Of a DNA stretch of 64,000 nucleotides, positions 51,581 through 64,000 are shown piece by piece. The stretch lies in NCBI GenBank assembly GCA_039881145.1, contig JAYKKI010000133.1:1506501-1570500 (forward strand), read 5' to 3'. How positions within the stretch are numbered: position 1 is the stretch's first letter; each line of letters opens with the position of its first letter. The notes beneath the pieces were generated by a model that was given only the letters and a program-made list of their open reading frames with translations, had not been told where the DNA came from and did no database searches. The position numbers and the translations under genes were made by a program. Source of the stretch: Druceiella hillmani (taxonomy: Eukaryota > Arthropoda > Insecta > Lepidoptera > Hepialidae).

Positions 51581-51852
51581 TAAACTATATATAAGAATGA
51601 AAAGTATGAAAATCGATTTGCTAATTTTACGTCTAATATTTAATTGTATTACTCAAAATAATCTGATTCTTTCTAACCAACAATCTGCTTCTCTTGTGCA
51701 AACACTGTCGTCTATACATATCTTAAAAAAAACACAATTTTCAAAGGTTATATTAACGTATCTTCCTAGATTTTTAGGCTTTTCAACTGCTTAGATACCT
51801 GAGTGACCGTGAAAAATGTTGAGTCTTCGCGGTAGAAAAAATAATGAAAAAC

Positions 51853-51895
51853 AGACCAAGTGCGAGTATGGCTCGCATATCGAGGATCCATACCT
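51853..51895 (-). repeat. dispersed-repeat tail, reverse orientation
   Basis: gaccaagtgcgagtatggct then cgcatatcgaggatccatac is the reverse complement of the family tail. Confidence 0.65.
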
Positions 51896-52980
<1,085 letters not shown>

Positions 52981-53157
52981 GTGACACGCAAAACTAGTAT
53001 ATAGATAACTTCCTCTTTGACCAAAGTTTGTCATCAATAACACACAGAAATGAGGCGATAGTAGTAGCCGCCATTGGTTAGCTATCAGTCGTCGAGGAAT
53101 TTCATTCTTCTTATTCGAATTCCAATATCACATTTTGTGATTTTTCAATTACCACTT

Positions 53158-53965
<808 letters not shown>

Positions 53966-54585
53966 GGGATCACCCCTGTAGTGCCCTCTTTCAAATATAA
54001 AACTATCTGCTATAAATATCACCAACATTGGTACACTGGGTAAAAAAATTATCATTGAACTGAAAAAAAAGATTCCGATGAATTAAGAACATCCTCTTTT
54101 GCTTGAAGTTGATAAAACCATCAAAACTATAATGATTTCATTAATATCTTTGATATAAATTAATCTACTTAAATGTTAAAATGTAAAATGAGACCTCAAC
54201 ATATAGCAAAATATTGGTTGTCTTTAAGACAATCGATATTTACAAATATAAAATTCTAAAACTAGCTTCCAAAAGCACGAAATGATAAATAAGCCTCACA
54301 ACAAACAAACATATCAGACGGATTAAGAACAGGGGTGGACATAAATATAATAAAATCCCGCCAGGGTTGTAAAAGGATGGAAAAGGATAAGTGAATAATT
54401 TCAGTAGAATGTAACAAATTCGCTGAAAAGCTGTGTAAATCCCTTTTGGTGTTATAAGGGTAGGGATATATTGGCATTCAAGAGTCTTTGGTTATAGACA
54501 GGAATTTTTTGTACCTATAAATTATAGATATATTATAGTTAGCAAGTAAATATTAAGTTTCCTTCGAATATTTACCATAGTAATT
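53966..54585. other. no gene recognised
   Basis: The 71-codon minus frame at 54262-54477 has no domain. Confidence 0.5.
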
Positions 54586-54600
54586 TATATATATATATAC

Positions 54601-54662
<62 letters not shown>
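54586..54662. repeat. (TA)n microsatellite
   Basis: About 77 bp of TA with two CA steps near the left end. Confidence 0.96.
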
Positions 54663-54664
<2 letters not shown>

Positions 54665-55149
54665 CCCGTTCATTTCAATAATACCTTTAGATACTTTCAA
54701 AAGCATCGCATTTATTTTATTTTATTGCTGGTTACGTATACAATTTATAAATCACCAAACGATGAATAAAAAGTAATATACATAAATATTTTGATATAGA
54801 CTTCAACTTTCGGATGAATATTCGCAATAGATAATCTTGCAAGTAAAACTTCGACCCTAACTCATAAATTTTAACTAAGTGACCCCTAATCGCCATGTTG
54901 AACTATATTTAACATAAAGTTTAGGTGTTCCTTAAAGTTTAATTGTAAATTCAAATGATCCACGCTAACCGCTAAACTAATCTAATTTTAATTCGCAACT
55001 TTACACTAACTTAAGTAATTTGAGAACAATTTAAGACAATTTAATATTTGTTGGTGTTTAAAGAGGGTTTCAAAGATGATGTAGTGCCTGCGTGCACGGT
55101 AAAATATATTAATGGAAAGTGAAAATATTTTATAAAATTAGTTTGACGG

Positions 55150-55250
55150 TTGTAGGGTTTCGTATTTCCAAGAGAAGAAAGGGTTTGTCCGTCTATCTTT
55201 CTATCACAACCACTTTTTTAAGAATCGATCTTACGTAGAGACTTGAAATA
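55150..55250 (+). repeat. dispersed repeat fragment, 5' part
   Basis: tagggtttcgtatttccaag, then gggtttgtccgtctatcttt and a gagacttgaaataaaac block follow the start of copy A. The 3' tail is not recognisable. Confidence 0.55.
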
Positions 55251-55729
55251 AAACATAGTTGTGGAGTTCATTGATTCGCATAAATATCAGTACAAAAAAT
55301 ATAAATATATTTGTCTAGCAATTATTGAGACGGCAAGTCCCTTATAAAAATTACGTTTTTCTGTTGGTTTTTTTATACAGAATATCAATTAAAAGAGCAA
55401 GTTATACGAATTTCAGAATGAATATAAGATATTCCCAGGGACATTGTTGAAAATAGCCGCAAAAACACATTTCATTCCACCGTCTTTCCCGATCCTGTTT
55501 AAGTTCAGACTATAAAAAATTTGCGCTGCTAAACATTAAGTTTGTCGGAAAATAATTTTTTTTGTTTTAAATTTTGTGGTAATGTATACCATTAATAAAT
55601 TGTAACAGAGTAAATTATGTATATGGACAATATTTTAAAAGCAGTGATTGGTTTAACGTAAGAAATAATAATAGAAACCAAAAAACCTGTCGAGAAGAAA
55701 CCATAAAACCACAAAGACTACAATTTTTG

Positions 55730-55882
55730 CATATCCATCTGGCTGTTTATTTATTTGTAAATCCTGCAAAACTGAACGGATTTAGATCAAATTTAGTGTG
55801 GTTATAGTTCATAGGAGAGACAAAAAATTCTAATGACTTTACTTATTCCAAATTTCACATTAGTGAAACCGTGGGTACAGTC
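55730..55882 (+). repeat. insect dispersed element fragment (ctgaacggattta.at class)
   Basis: ccatctggctgtttatttat, then actgaacggatttagatcaa atttagtgtggt and, at the end, gtgaaaccgtgggtacagtc. This matches the common pattern in which such elements end near gcgaagccgcgggca. The class is recalled from experience, not from a search. Confidence 0.5.
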
Positions 55883-57254
55883 GGTTCACCGTGATTTCAC
55901 GTCTCTAAAATATGCTATAAATAATGTATTTACACAGTGAATGTTTTTAACCGTTCAACTACAGTTATAATAATTTCTTACCAACAATTTAACTCAATTG
56001 TATTTTATCCACATGAGTTTAAAAGAGTCATACATCCCACATAGTATTATATTTAATTTATGAGCAACATGAGGTCTTATTGCATGGTATTAAGCTGAAA
56101 TGAAAAATTCAAGAAAAAACAATAGAAATTTACAAGTAGGACAGACTTTGGGCAACAACATTGCTGACATACTTCAGCTACCGTTACAGAACTCGAATTT
56201 ATGTGAAATGTTTTAAACCAAATTGAGCTTGGTCACGTTAACATATCTTCAGTGTTCGCAACTCATCATACTACTTAGTTTTAGAACAATAAATTTCATT
56301 AGTGATAAGGTATAATTTATGTTACATCCACACTCCAATCCCAAATACATTTAAAGTTAAAAACAGCGGATGATATTCAAGTATTAGACATTTTTGACAA
56401 TTAAAAAAAAGACATGCATCAACTTTATTGCTTTAAATTTTCATCTGATGTCATATTTTTAAATATTTTGAATGTAATATTTCCTCTTTATGTTTATTAA
56501 ATTAAAAAGTTCATGTTTGCTGCACCTAAGGTTTGTGTCGAAGAAATGCAGACAGATTGAAAATTATAAAAGTAAAACTCTGAGTTTTTATTATTGAACT
56601 TAAAGTAATAAGTAGCAAAATTATGGAAAAAAATTATGAAAAACTTATACATATGCGTTTAAAATATTATTTTTCCAACCCTGTATAAAATAAAATGACG
56701 AAAATTTCGAAGAAATCTTGGATGTATCAGTGATAAGCCTCACAATTAAAATATAGCCAAAGACAAATGAATACCAGTAAAAAGAACTCATGAATTAAAC
56801 GAAATTTAAAAAATTTTAAATGCGAGTTATTGCAAACCACCCACATCTTTTTCACACTTTTCAAACCTGAGTATGAGAAACTGTAACATTTTGCAAATCA
56901 AAGCTTTAAAATGAAATATTGTAAATCACTTTCTTTTCAAAAAACTTACACAATAATACTCTATTTGATGACATAGCCGTAGAAAATATTTTCGCTTTAA
57001 TTTAGTACGTACCCATAACTGATTTTTTTTAACAAAAAAAAACCCAATTGTTTCTGACACCTCTTCCATAATCAGGATATTATCAACAAAATATAGCAGA
57101 GCAAAGAGCAAGTACTTAGATCATGTTGAATTTATTATCCTAAAAACTGAGTCGACAGTACATTAATAATGAAAATTAATAATTAATAATATCCTAATCT
57201 CAGTATTAATGAAGGACTTTAAAGAAAGTTTTTTTTCAATATTGAAGTACGTCT
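55883..57254. other. no gene recognised
   Basis: AT-rich. The 61-codon minus frame at 56926-57111 shows no domain. Confidence 0.5.
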
Positions 57255-57405
57255 TAATTGAGGTCTCTACATGAATTATCATTCATATAGGTTTATAATT
57301 GTGGCAAGTGTTAAGCTGTGACAGACAGGGGTAGATATATCTATGGACATAACAAAACTACAAAGGTTACATTTTTACTATTTGTCTATAAAACCCCAAA
57401 AACCT
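57255..57405 (-). repeat. dispersed repeat fragment, gacagacag...gggttccgta end
   Basis: gctgtgacagacaggggtag and caaaggttacatttttacta tttgtctataaaacccc follow the end of copy D with moderate divergence. Confidence 0.55.
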
Positions 57406-58014
57406 GTGGCATGGTAGACAAGCAGAAAGTTCAACGGACGTAATTTTTCCTAGTAAGTTTTGCTAATTTCTCTATATTTAAAATGTATTTTCAAGAGTCT
57501 TACAAATTACATATATAAATTTATGTGATTTATCTCTAATTTGTACATCCCACCTAGATTTTTTAGAATAGTCTTATTTATATCTAACCAAGTGAATCAG
57601 CAAACGTTTATAATTCATATTTATTGTAATGCGGCATTAGTTATATAAGAAACAGCAGGATAAAAAGTTTTATTATGGGTTATTTGTTCGTTCTTGGAAT
57701 ATTAATATCATATTCATATATATATATATAGAAATTGAACATTTCGACAATTAAGATAAACATTTTCACTTTATGAAAATTACGAACTAAAGATATTAAG
57801 AATGATAATTTGTTAATAACATATATTTTGAATGCACCCAAATACATTTATTGTATTCTAATTAGAATAAAGTTTTATAATTTTTGAAAACGCATAAAAA
57901 TAGTTACATGCTGGAATAGAATATATACAGTATACAACATTAAGAGCTGTTTAAAAATTTCTCAAGTATTTTTCTTTCGCATTCTCCTTAATGCTACTTA
58001 TGCGTACTCCTACA
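57406..58014. other. no gene recognised; short TA run at 57714-57731
   Basis: AT-rich sequence. Confidence 0.5.
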
Positions 58015-58600
58015 TTCGGTGGAAATGCGCACTGAAAATTTTGACGCCTCGAAACGTCGCTTTTCCACCCGCGTACGCCAAAGCTTATACCTCTAGGTGT
58101 TCAGATAACGCCTTCGAGGAGAAATCGTTAAGTGTTACTTTCGGCGATGCTGCAGAAGTCAGGTGGGCAGGGGGGCCAGGCTCCACACCGCGAGTGCGTG
58201 AGAAAATTAGTTTTCCTGGCGGTGCCGCGGGCGAATATAAAATAATGGCTTTAATAAATCGATTTCGGCAAATTTTCTACCGACTCACTCTCGACGGTGC
58301 TTTTATATTGTCTTGCTTACGTGCTTACCTACTTACTTACATACGGGCTGCGGGAATATTACCAGTGAAGGGGAGAGCGGTGCGTCATTATTAAATTTGG
58401 GTGGGCAAATGATTTACTTTTTTGCGGCAGGGAGGTAAACTGGCGCTTAGCATGTTTATTTAAATGTGGTTTGCCTTGAATTAGGTATAGCCTGGAGAAC
58501 ACGATGTTGGTAGAGCGATAGACCGCTCTTTGTAGTAGATAGCTGAGATACCAGAGAATGATTTCGTGCACTTGACATTGATTGAGCGATAGTATTCTTG
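58015..58600. promoter_or_regulatory. GC-rich island, possible regulatory element or exon (unproven)
   Basis: The most GC-rich and CpG-rich block in the window, strongest over 58040-58240 and 58360-58460. A plus frame at 58041-58394 stays open for 117 codons with a composition unlike the Ile/Tyr/Lys-rich chance frames (AYAKAYTSRCSDNAF; WAGGPGSTPRVREK; FPGGAAGEYK). I recognise no domain and no splice sites that fit. A homeodomain-type tttaataaatcgat lies at 58252-58265. A run of (c)ttac units (gcttacgtgcttacctac) lies at 58315-58340. A short unknown gene, a 5' exon with promoter, or a conserved non-coding element are all possible. Confidence 0.35.
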
Positions 58601-59251
58601 ACGGAAAATTAACAATTTGATAAATTTCCCCGTGATGTTTGACAACCAGTTTTAATTTTTAAACAAACGTGCTACGTAATTAGGAATATACATAATTTAC
58701 AGTATACAAAGGTATATACATAATTTATACCTAGCACTTTATGTATAAGTAACATAAATGTAATTTTCAAAGGAAATATTAAATATATATTTTCGTATTT
58801 CATTTATTCCTTATTTAAAGGAATATACGCTTAAGATTAAGGTTAACTCATTTTATGAAATTCTGTCTTCATATTTATGCAAACATTGTAACTTAGAACT
58901 TTTTATTTGAGTACTTCAAAATAAATTTTTAAATTGAAATAGGCAGCAAATTTAGCAAGCTAAGATCCTCAAGTGGAAAACAAATTTCATGTATTGAAAT
59001 TTTTCAAATTAAACGTGAAATTTAAATATAAAAATGGAATTTTTATATCGCTAAGTGCAATATCAATTACTTTTCGAAATAGCATAAAATTCAAAATATT
59101 TCAAATTCCACTTAAAAAAGTTGTAGATTTCTCCAACAAAAAAAACTTCAAGAAATATTACTTCGTTTTAACCTGTTTAAACCCTTTGAACTCGAAATTA
59201 CTCATCACGGCTTGTTAGTTTCATATTAGTCAGAACTTGCCATCAGGGCTC
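58601..59251. other. no gene recognised
   Basis: AT-rich. tatacataattta occurs twice near 58690-58730. Confidence 0.5.
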
Positions 59252-59336
59252 GTTGAATCTATGGTAATATCAATATAAAAAATAAATTGGTTGAATCTAG
59301 GGTAATATCGATATGTAAAATAAAAAAAATAAATTG
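59252..59336 (+). repeat. two-copy tandem repeat, ~38-47 bp
   Basis: gttgaatctatggtaatatc and gttgaatctagggtaatatc each lead to aataaattg. The second copy has extra A's. Confidence 0.88.
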
Positions 59337-62300
59337 CAAAGTCAATATTTTTAAATGTTTATTTATGGGTGGATTTAAAATATATATTTTGTTAATGTAA
59401 TATGAAAACGTATTAAAACTCTAGCCAATAGTCCACGAAGATTTCAAATAAATTTCTACGGCCAACATAATTTAGGTTTAATACATTTCGAAAGAGATAT
59501 TCTCGTTTGTACCACCATATACAAGTCGATTCATTAATTTCTATTTTATTAAGTTGCTGTTAATAAACCGATGAAATTTAAATTAATATGTTTTTAGTGC
59601 GCATCAGAGAAAGAAATTTTTAAATTTAAAATTGAAGGAAGTAGTAATGTATTTCTCCAGAAGAAAAGTATCTAAATTTGAATATTTATAAAAATTATAA
59701 AACTATTTTATAAAAATGTTAGAAACATTTTTAAAGCAAGATTATACAAAAGTTTTTTATATCAACATTGCATAGAAATGATTATAAAGAATAATTTTAT
59801 TCTTGTACATTGATAGAAATTCTAAAGCACTTCTCTAATGAATTTTAGGTTTGTGTCATCTCATAGATCGACCTTCACTTAATTTAATGATATAGTAAAC
59901 CCAACGCGATAATGGAATATAAAAAAAAACACTTTTTAGTCTTAATTTTCTGTGGCTCTTCGCGGCTAATTAGCTACACTGTGATTGCAGGCAGTTTTGA
60001 TTTTATTTATTGCAATTAAACAATTTCATTCACCAAGTTTCCTAAAACGTAAATATGGTTTTATATGCTTTAATGCCTGCGATATTAATTCATAATTATG
60101 TGATATTAATGTTCCATGCTTCAAGTCTAAACGAATTTACCAAAGAGAGGTAATTTGTTTTTCTTTAAATACTAGTAACGAATATCTATTATCAAATTCG
60201 AGAGAAAAATTGTATAAAATTTTGCATAAATTTATTGAAAGCAAAGCCTACAACTGTTTTGATGGTATCAACTGTTTTGATGTAATACAAACAATTTTTG
60301 GGTATTTCTGTAATGTTAATTATCAAGGACTTTAAAAAAATAAAAAATAATCAAAATTCAATCTGATTTTTACCGGTAATGTTTATGGAACATTCTTTCT
60401 ACTTAAAATTATTAAATTAATCATTTAGATTTAGTTTAATTTAACCTCTTCTCCTTTTTCATTAAATGCGACCTAAAAGCAAAAAAGGACATTAAAATTC
60501 TTTTCAGCTGCCACACCTACGCGTATGTTCAAATCGAACAATAGAGTTGGATTTATTTTCTATCCGTCAGTCCCTTTCAGCCTGCCCATAGACATCAAAG
60601 AGACTGACATCAAAAGAGAAAACTTATAAAATTGTTTATTTTACTTTATTCTATTCTTAACCTTTGAACAAAACCATTATTTCTATTATTGTCGTTCAGA
60701 GGTCGTACCTATTATTTCCTACAATTCTTTTAATTTTCATAACCTTTCTAATTTTTTTTATATTTGGCTTTGGATTTTCAAAGATCCTTTCACACTTGAA
60801 CGGTTTATAATCGGGATATCTTTTTTTATATTAATATCTTTTTTTATATAAAGTATACATGATTATTGCTGTTGTTTAGTAAAGAAATTATGTAAACCTT
60901 TAGAATCACAAAAATGTCGTTGGTTTCATATTTCTCCCAGAAAAGAAATTCATGTTTCATTCATTGTAAAAGCAATATTTTTATCATTTTAATACTTACT
61001 GCTTACGTTTACTACTACTACTATTTGATTATAATATAAAATGGGAATTTTTTTTTAAATCTTTGTTTAAACAATAGTTTACGGTGTTGAAATGTGGATA
61101 ATGGTCAAATTAATCTACAGACAACATAAAGGGATATTTTAAAAGAAATTCTCCAGCATTTTAATCGCAGATACTAAAAAATAATAAGATAATTCCAATG
61201 GGGAACCAAAACAACAGCACCAGTAGCAGGTCATATTTGCGACAGAATTAATAGCTAACCAAGACGAATTTTCGAGTGGCAATCACGAAACTCAAAGTAA
61301 AATATGAGATACCCATACCGGATAGACTCGCAATATAAAAAACTTATCGGGAAGATACTGGGTGCAGAAGGCGAAGAATAGTGTATGGTGACGAATTGAG
61401 AATTGACCCATATCCAACAGAAGATAGATACAAACTGATGATGCAGGAACATGATATTTTAAAAATAATGGGCAGAAAATTTAAAAGGTAAAGCAAATTG
61501 TAAATTCATTCACTTTCAGTTATTGTTAAATGTTGTAGATGAAATTTCCTGTTTGATTCGTACTGTGTTTTAATCATAAGCTGCAGAGTAATTAGCACAG
61601 GTTTCGGTTAAGTTTTAAATAGCACTTCACAAATATAAAATATTAGCTGAATTTCTAACTATTAATATAGTGGCAGCTGTTATTTTATATTTCAGCACTC
61701 TGTTCTGTTTAATTATTAAATTTTTAACACGCTAAGAACCAAGGTCGTATATGGCATCCTTAAATTTTTTTGATTTGTCAAAATCATCTATGTTGATTCT
61801 AAAACTATATACGAATTTGACACTTTGTTTCTTCCTTCTTCCCCCTTTTTAATAATTATAAAATAGAATATATTAAGAATCCCATATTCGCCATATTTTG
61901 TTAATTTTTTCACTTTCTGGCTGTTTATTATTTTTTCTTTTGTTGACCATTTTGAGAAAAAGGGTCACCAAATTAAAGGAAATACATAATTTGTAGACAA
62001 ACTAATTTCAATACATTTTTTGTGCTAAAGCTACAAATTTATTCATATGTCAGACCTAATCATGAAGTATTCGAATGATGATTCAATAGATGACTCGTGA
62101 CGGTTTCAAAAACGAAAACTGCAATATCTATGTGGATTAGCGTTTATCCGTAGATTGAATAAACAAGTTTTATTTTACTGATATGTTAAATTGCCCCTTA
62201 ATTTTTGTACTGCAGTTCATGTGGATTAAGTTATTATTTTCCTTAGTAAATTATTAAACAAATTATTAATCCAGAAATAAATTTCAATCACTGAAAAATT

Positions 62301-62790
62301 ATGCATATTTGAAAGTTTGTGCGTTTGTTAAAGTAGCACGTATTCATGGCGGTTCCAGTTTCAATATATAAAATTTTCCTTTAAATATGTCTAGATTATT
62401 GTATGCACTTTATTCAGTATATTATAATGAATATAATAACACATAGTGCAAAAATTATTACAAAAAACTTATCTCATTTTCAGTAAAATTTAATAGTCTA
62501 TAAACATATAAAGCTTAGTGGATCAATACTACCAAGCATTGTTTACAACATCACATTGCATTATTTTCATCGCATTGATAAAAGGGCACAGCGACACCTT
62601 TCTTTAATTTTGTTTTGTATCACTTAGTAACTAATTCACTAATTAAATAAAATAAGATACGCTTTGATTGAATTTAGGCGCGTGGTATTGCCAATTCTTT
62701 AATAAAATCGAATATTAACTGTGAAAATTTGTAGCATTCATAATAGGAACAATAATACATATGAGAATGATGGGATGTTAGAAATATCAC
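59337..62790. other. no gene recognised
   Basis: About 3.5 kb of AT-rich DNA. A stretch at 61190-61480 is purine-rich and slightly GC-richer. It could be very old transposon coding sequence, but no motif is identifiable. Confidence 0.45.
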
Positions 62791-62847
62791 ATATGAGTTA
62801 ATAAAAGAATATATGAGTTAATAAAAGAATATATGAGTTAATAAAAG
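62791..62847 (+). repeat. 20-bp tandem repeat, ~2.9 copies
   Basis: atatgagttaataaaagaat repeats perfectly, with the last copy truncated. Perfect identity implies recent expansion. Confidence 0.95.
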
Positions 62848-64000
62848 TAAAGAAAGACAAATATTATCAACGTGAAATAGGGATTCAAGATTTAAGGCTA
62901 AAACTCACTGAACCTAATAAACTTAATACGCAGCTAACAAAAGAACAAGAAAAATAAGGGAGTGAACACGAAATACTATGTAAAACTATAACGAATTAAA
63001 AAATTCAGCTATGCAAACAGACTGATGTGACTAACATTTATATAACGTTTCTTGATTAATCACTTTTCCATTTTAAATAATTCGAATGTGAATCTCAAGC
63101 GGAAAAAATACATAGAAGTTGCGCATTCAGGAAAATGATTTACCCGAACGAAAATACAGCTAAATATTGCTACATAATATTACTATTTATTATTACTTAC
63201 ATAATTGTTAATTGATGTTTACCTCTAATCAAAATAATAAACTTTTCCACTCAACCACTTTTGCACATATACAACTAATCCGGCGTCATGTAAATTTTCA
63301 TACTTACGTACATAACTAAATAAATTAAAGAACTTAAACTAGTTAATTATCGAAATCAGCGTTAAACCCTCTGAAGTTTTAGAAATAAAATGCTAAATGT
63401 CATCAAACAGTAGATCGTTAAGTAATGCATGTTTACAATATTTACGATAAGACGGTAATATTTCTAGTAATTGTTTGTGAAGAAATAATCAATACAAATT
63501 CAAAAAATATATTTTTAATAAATATCCTCTTTTTTTGGAAAAATACCTAGAAATATTTTTAAAATACATAAATAGAGAAAGTGTGAAACGTAAGGTTTGC
63601 GGACGATACATATTAAGGTGAGAGAAATAATCTGAAAAAATCATAAATAAACTTGAATATCCTTGCAGAAACGCGGGAGTACAAATTAAGTAATCAAACA
63701 CCAAAGTTATATCGAACAGAAGGCATGCCCTTCAAATATCTCTGGAAAAACACAAAATTCAACATAATTAAGAAATTAACACACTTTTACAAATAATATG
63801 CAATAGAATACAATATGGAAGATAATGATAGGAAATGTAAATAGACTAGAGAAAGATTTTGAACAACGAAATACCAACCGAACAAAAATCATCATTGAAT
63901 ATGAAAGAAAAATTGTTTGAACCTTGCACAGAATCAATTTTAAACTGTGGATTATTCTTAGATTATCCTTAGATTAGCTCGATTATTACTCTGAAAATAT
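62848..64000. other. no gene recognised
   Basis: AT-rich. A lysine-rich 40-codon open stretch at 62835-62957 reads KKDKYYQREIGIQDLRLKLT, but has no start or family match. The 71-codon minus frame at 63489-63704 is unsupported. Confidence 0.45.

Noticed and set aside
58041..58394. 117-codon frame in the GC-rich island as an annotated gene
   Set aside because: No domain, no recognised homologue and no splice or start context. Kept only as part of the island feature.
61190..61480. Possible old transposon coding sequence
   Set aside because: Purine-rich and slightly GC-richer, but all frames have stops and no motif could be identified.
62835..62957. Lysine-rich open stretch resembling a retrotransposon coiled-coil region
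   Set aside because: Only 40 codons, no start and no neighbouring element motifs. Lysine-rich frames are expected in AT-rich DNA.

Overview
The window looks like intergenic or intronic DNA from an insect nuclear genome, not a prokaryotic or viral sequence. It is strongly A+T-rich (by eye around 70% or more) and has almost no long open frames. It carries many long (TA)n microsatellites, several satellite-like tandem arrays and old transposable-element remains: two mariner transposase relics, one 5'-truncated non-LTR retrotransposon, and several copies of a dispersed repeat. That repeat has ends resembling 'gggttccgta...gtccgtctgtc' and '...cgagtc.gactcgcactt.g.cggtttttt', which I know as very common in Lepidoptera. 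I therefore favour a moth, butterfly or close relative, but this rests on recollection and not on a search.

Layout. 1-475: mariner transposase fragment cut by the window edge. 2.3-6.1 kb: AT-rich unique DNA with two TA tracts. 8.0-8.6 kb: degenerate ~120-bp tandem array, with one more copy at 13.0 kb. 10.18-11.24 kb: decayed mariner lying between two TA tracts. 11.5-11.9 kb: dispersed repeat. 13.82 kb: possible 49-nt exon on the minus strand. 14.3-15.3 kb: repeat tail and a GC-rich patch. 18.8-21.1 kb: cluster of dispersed-repeat copies. 26.5-27.0 kb: unique GC-richer patch with a TGACGTCA site. 27.7-28.4 kb: three copies of a ~216-bp satellite. 30.7-31.0 kb: minisatellite split by a TA tract. 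38.56-38.83 kb: a long hairpin followed by a short one. 39.7-41.2 kb: 143-bp inverted repeats enclosing a dispersed-repeat copy. 43.8-44.8 kb: a ~1-kb imperfect inverted repeat. 47.1-48.1 kb: 3' end of a LINE on the minus strand. 49.3-54.7 kb: four TA tracts, a GT-rich tract, and a ~130-bp tandem array. 55.1-57.4 kb: dispersed-repeat fragments. 58.0-58.6 kb: the most GC-rich island in the window, unexplained. 59-64 kb: AT-rich DNA with two small tandem repeats.

No intact protein-coding gene is supported. The only recognisable coding sequence belongs to dead transposons. Most nominal open frames are chance frames in AT-rich DNA, or frames through TA tracts that read as Ile-Tyr repeats. Nothing here forms a multi-gene system. 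The most unusual content is structural: three long inverted repeats able to form long hairpin RNA, and about ten short perfect or near-perfect hairpins with very small loops that look like recent inverted micro-duplications.
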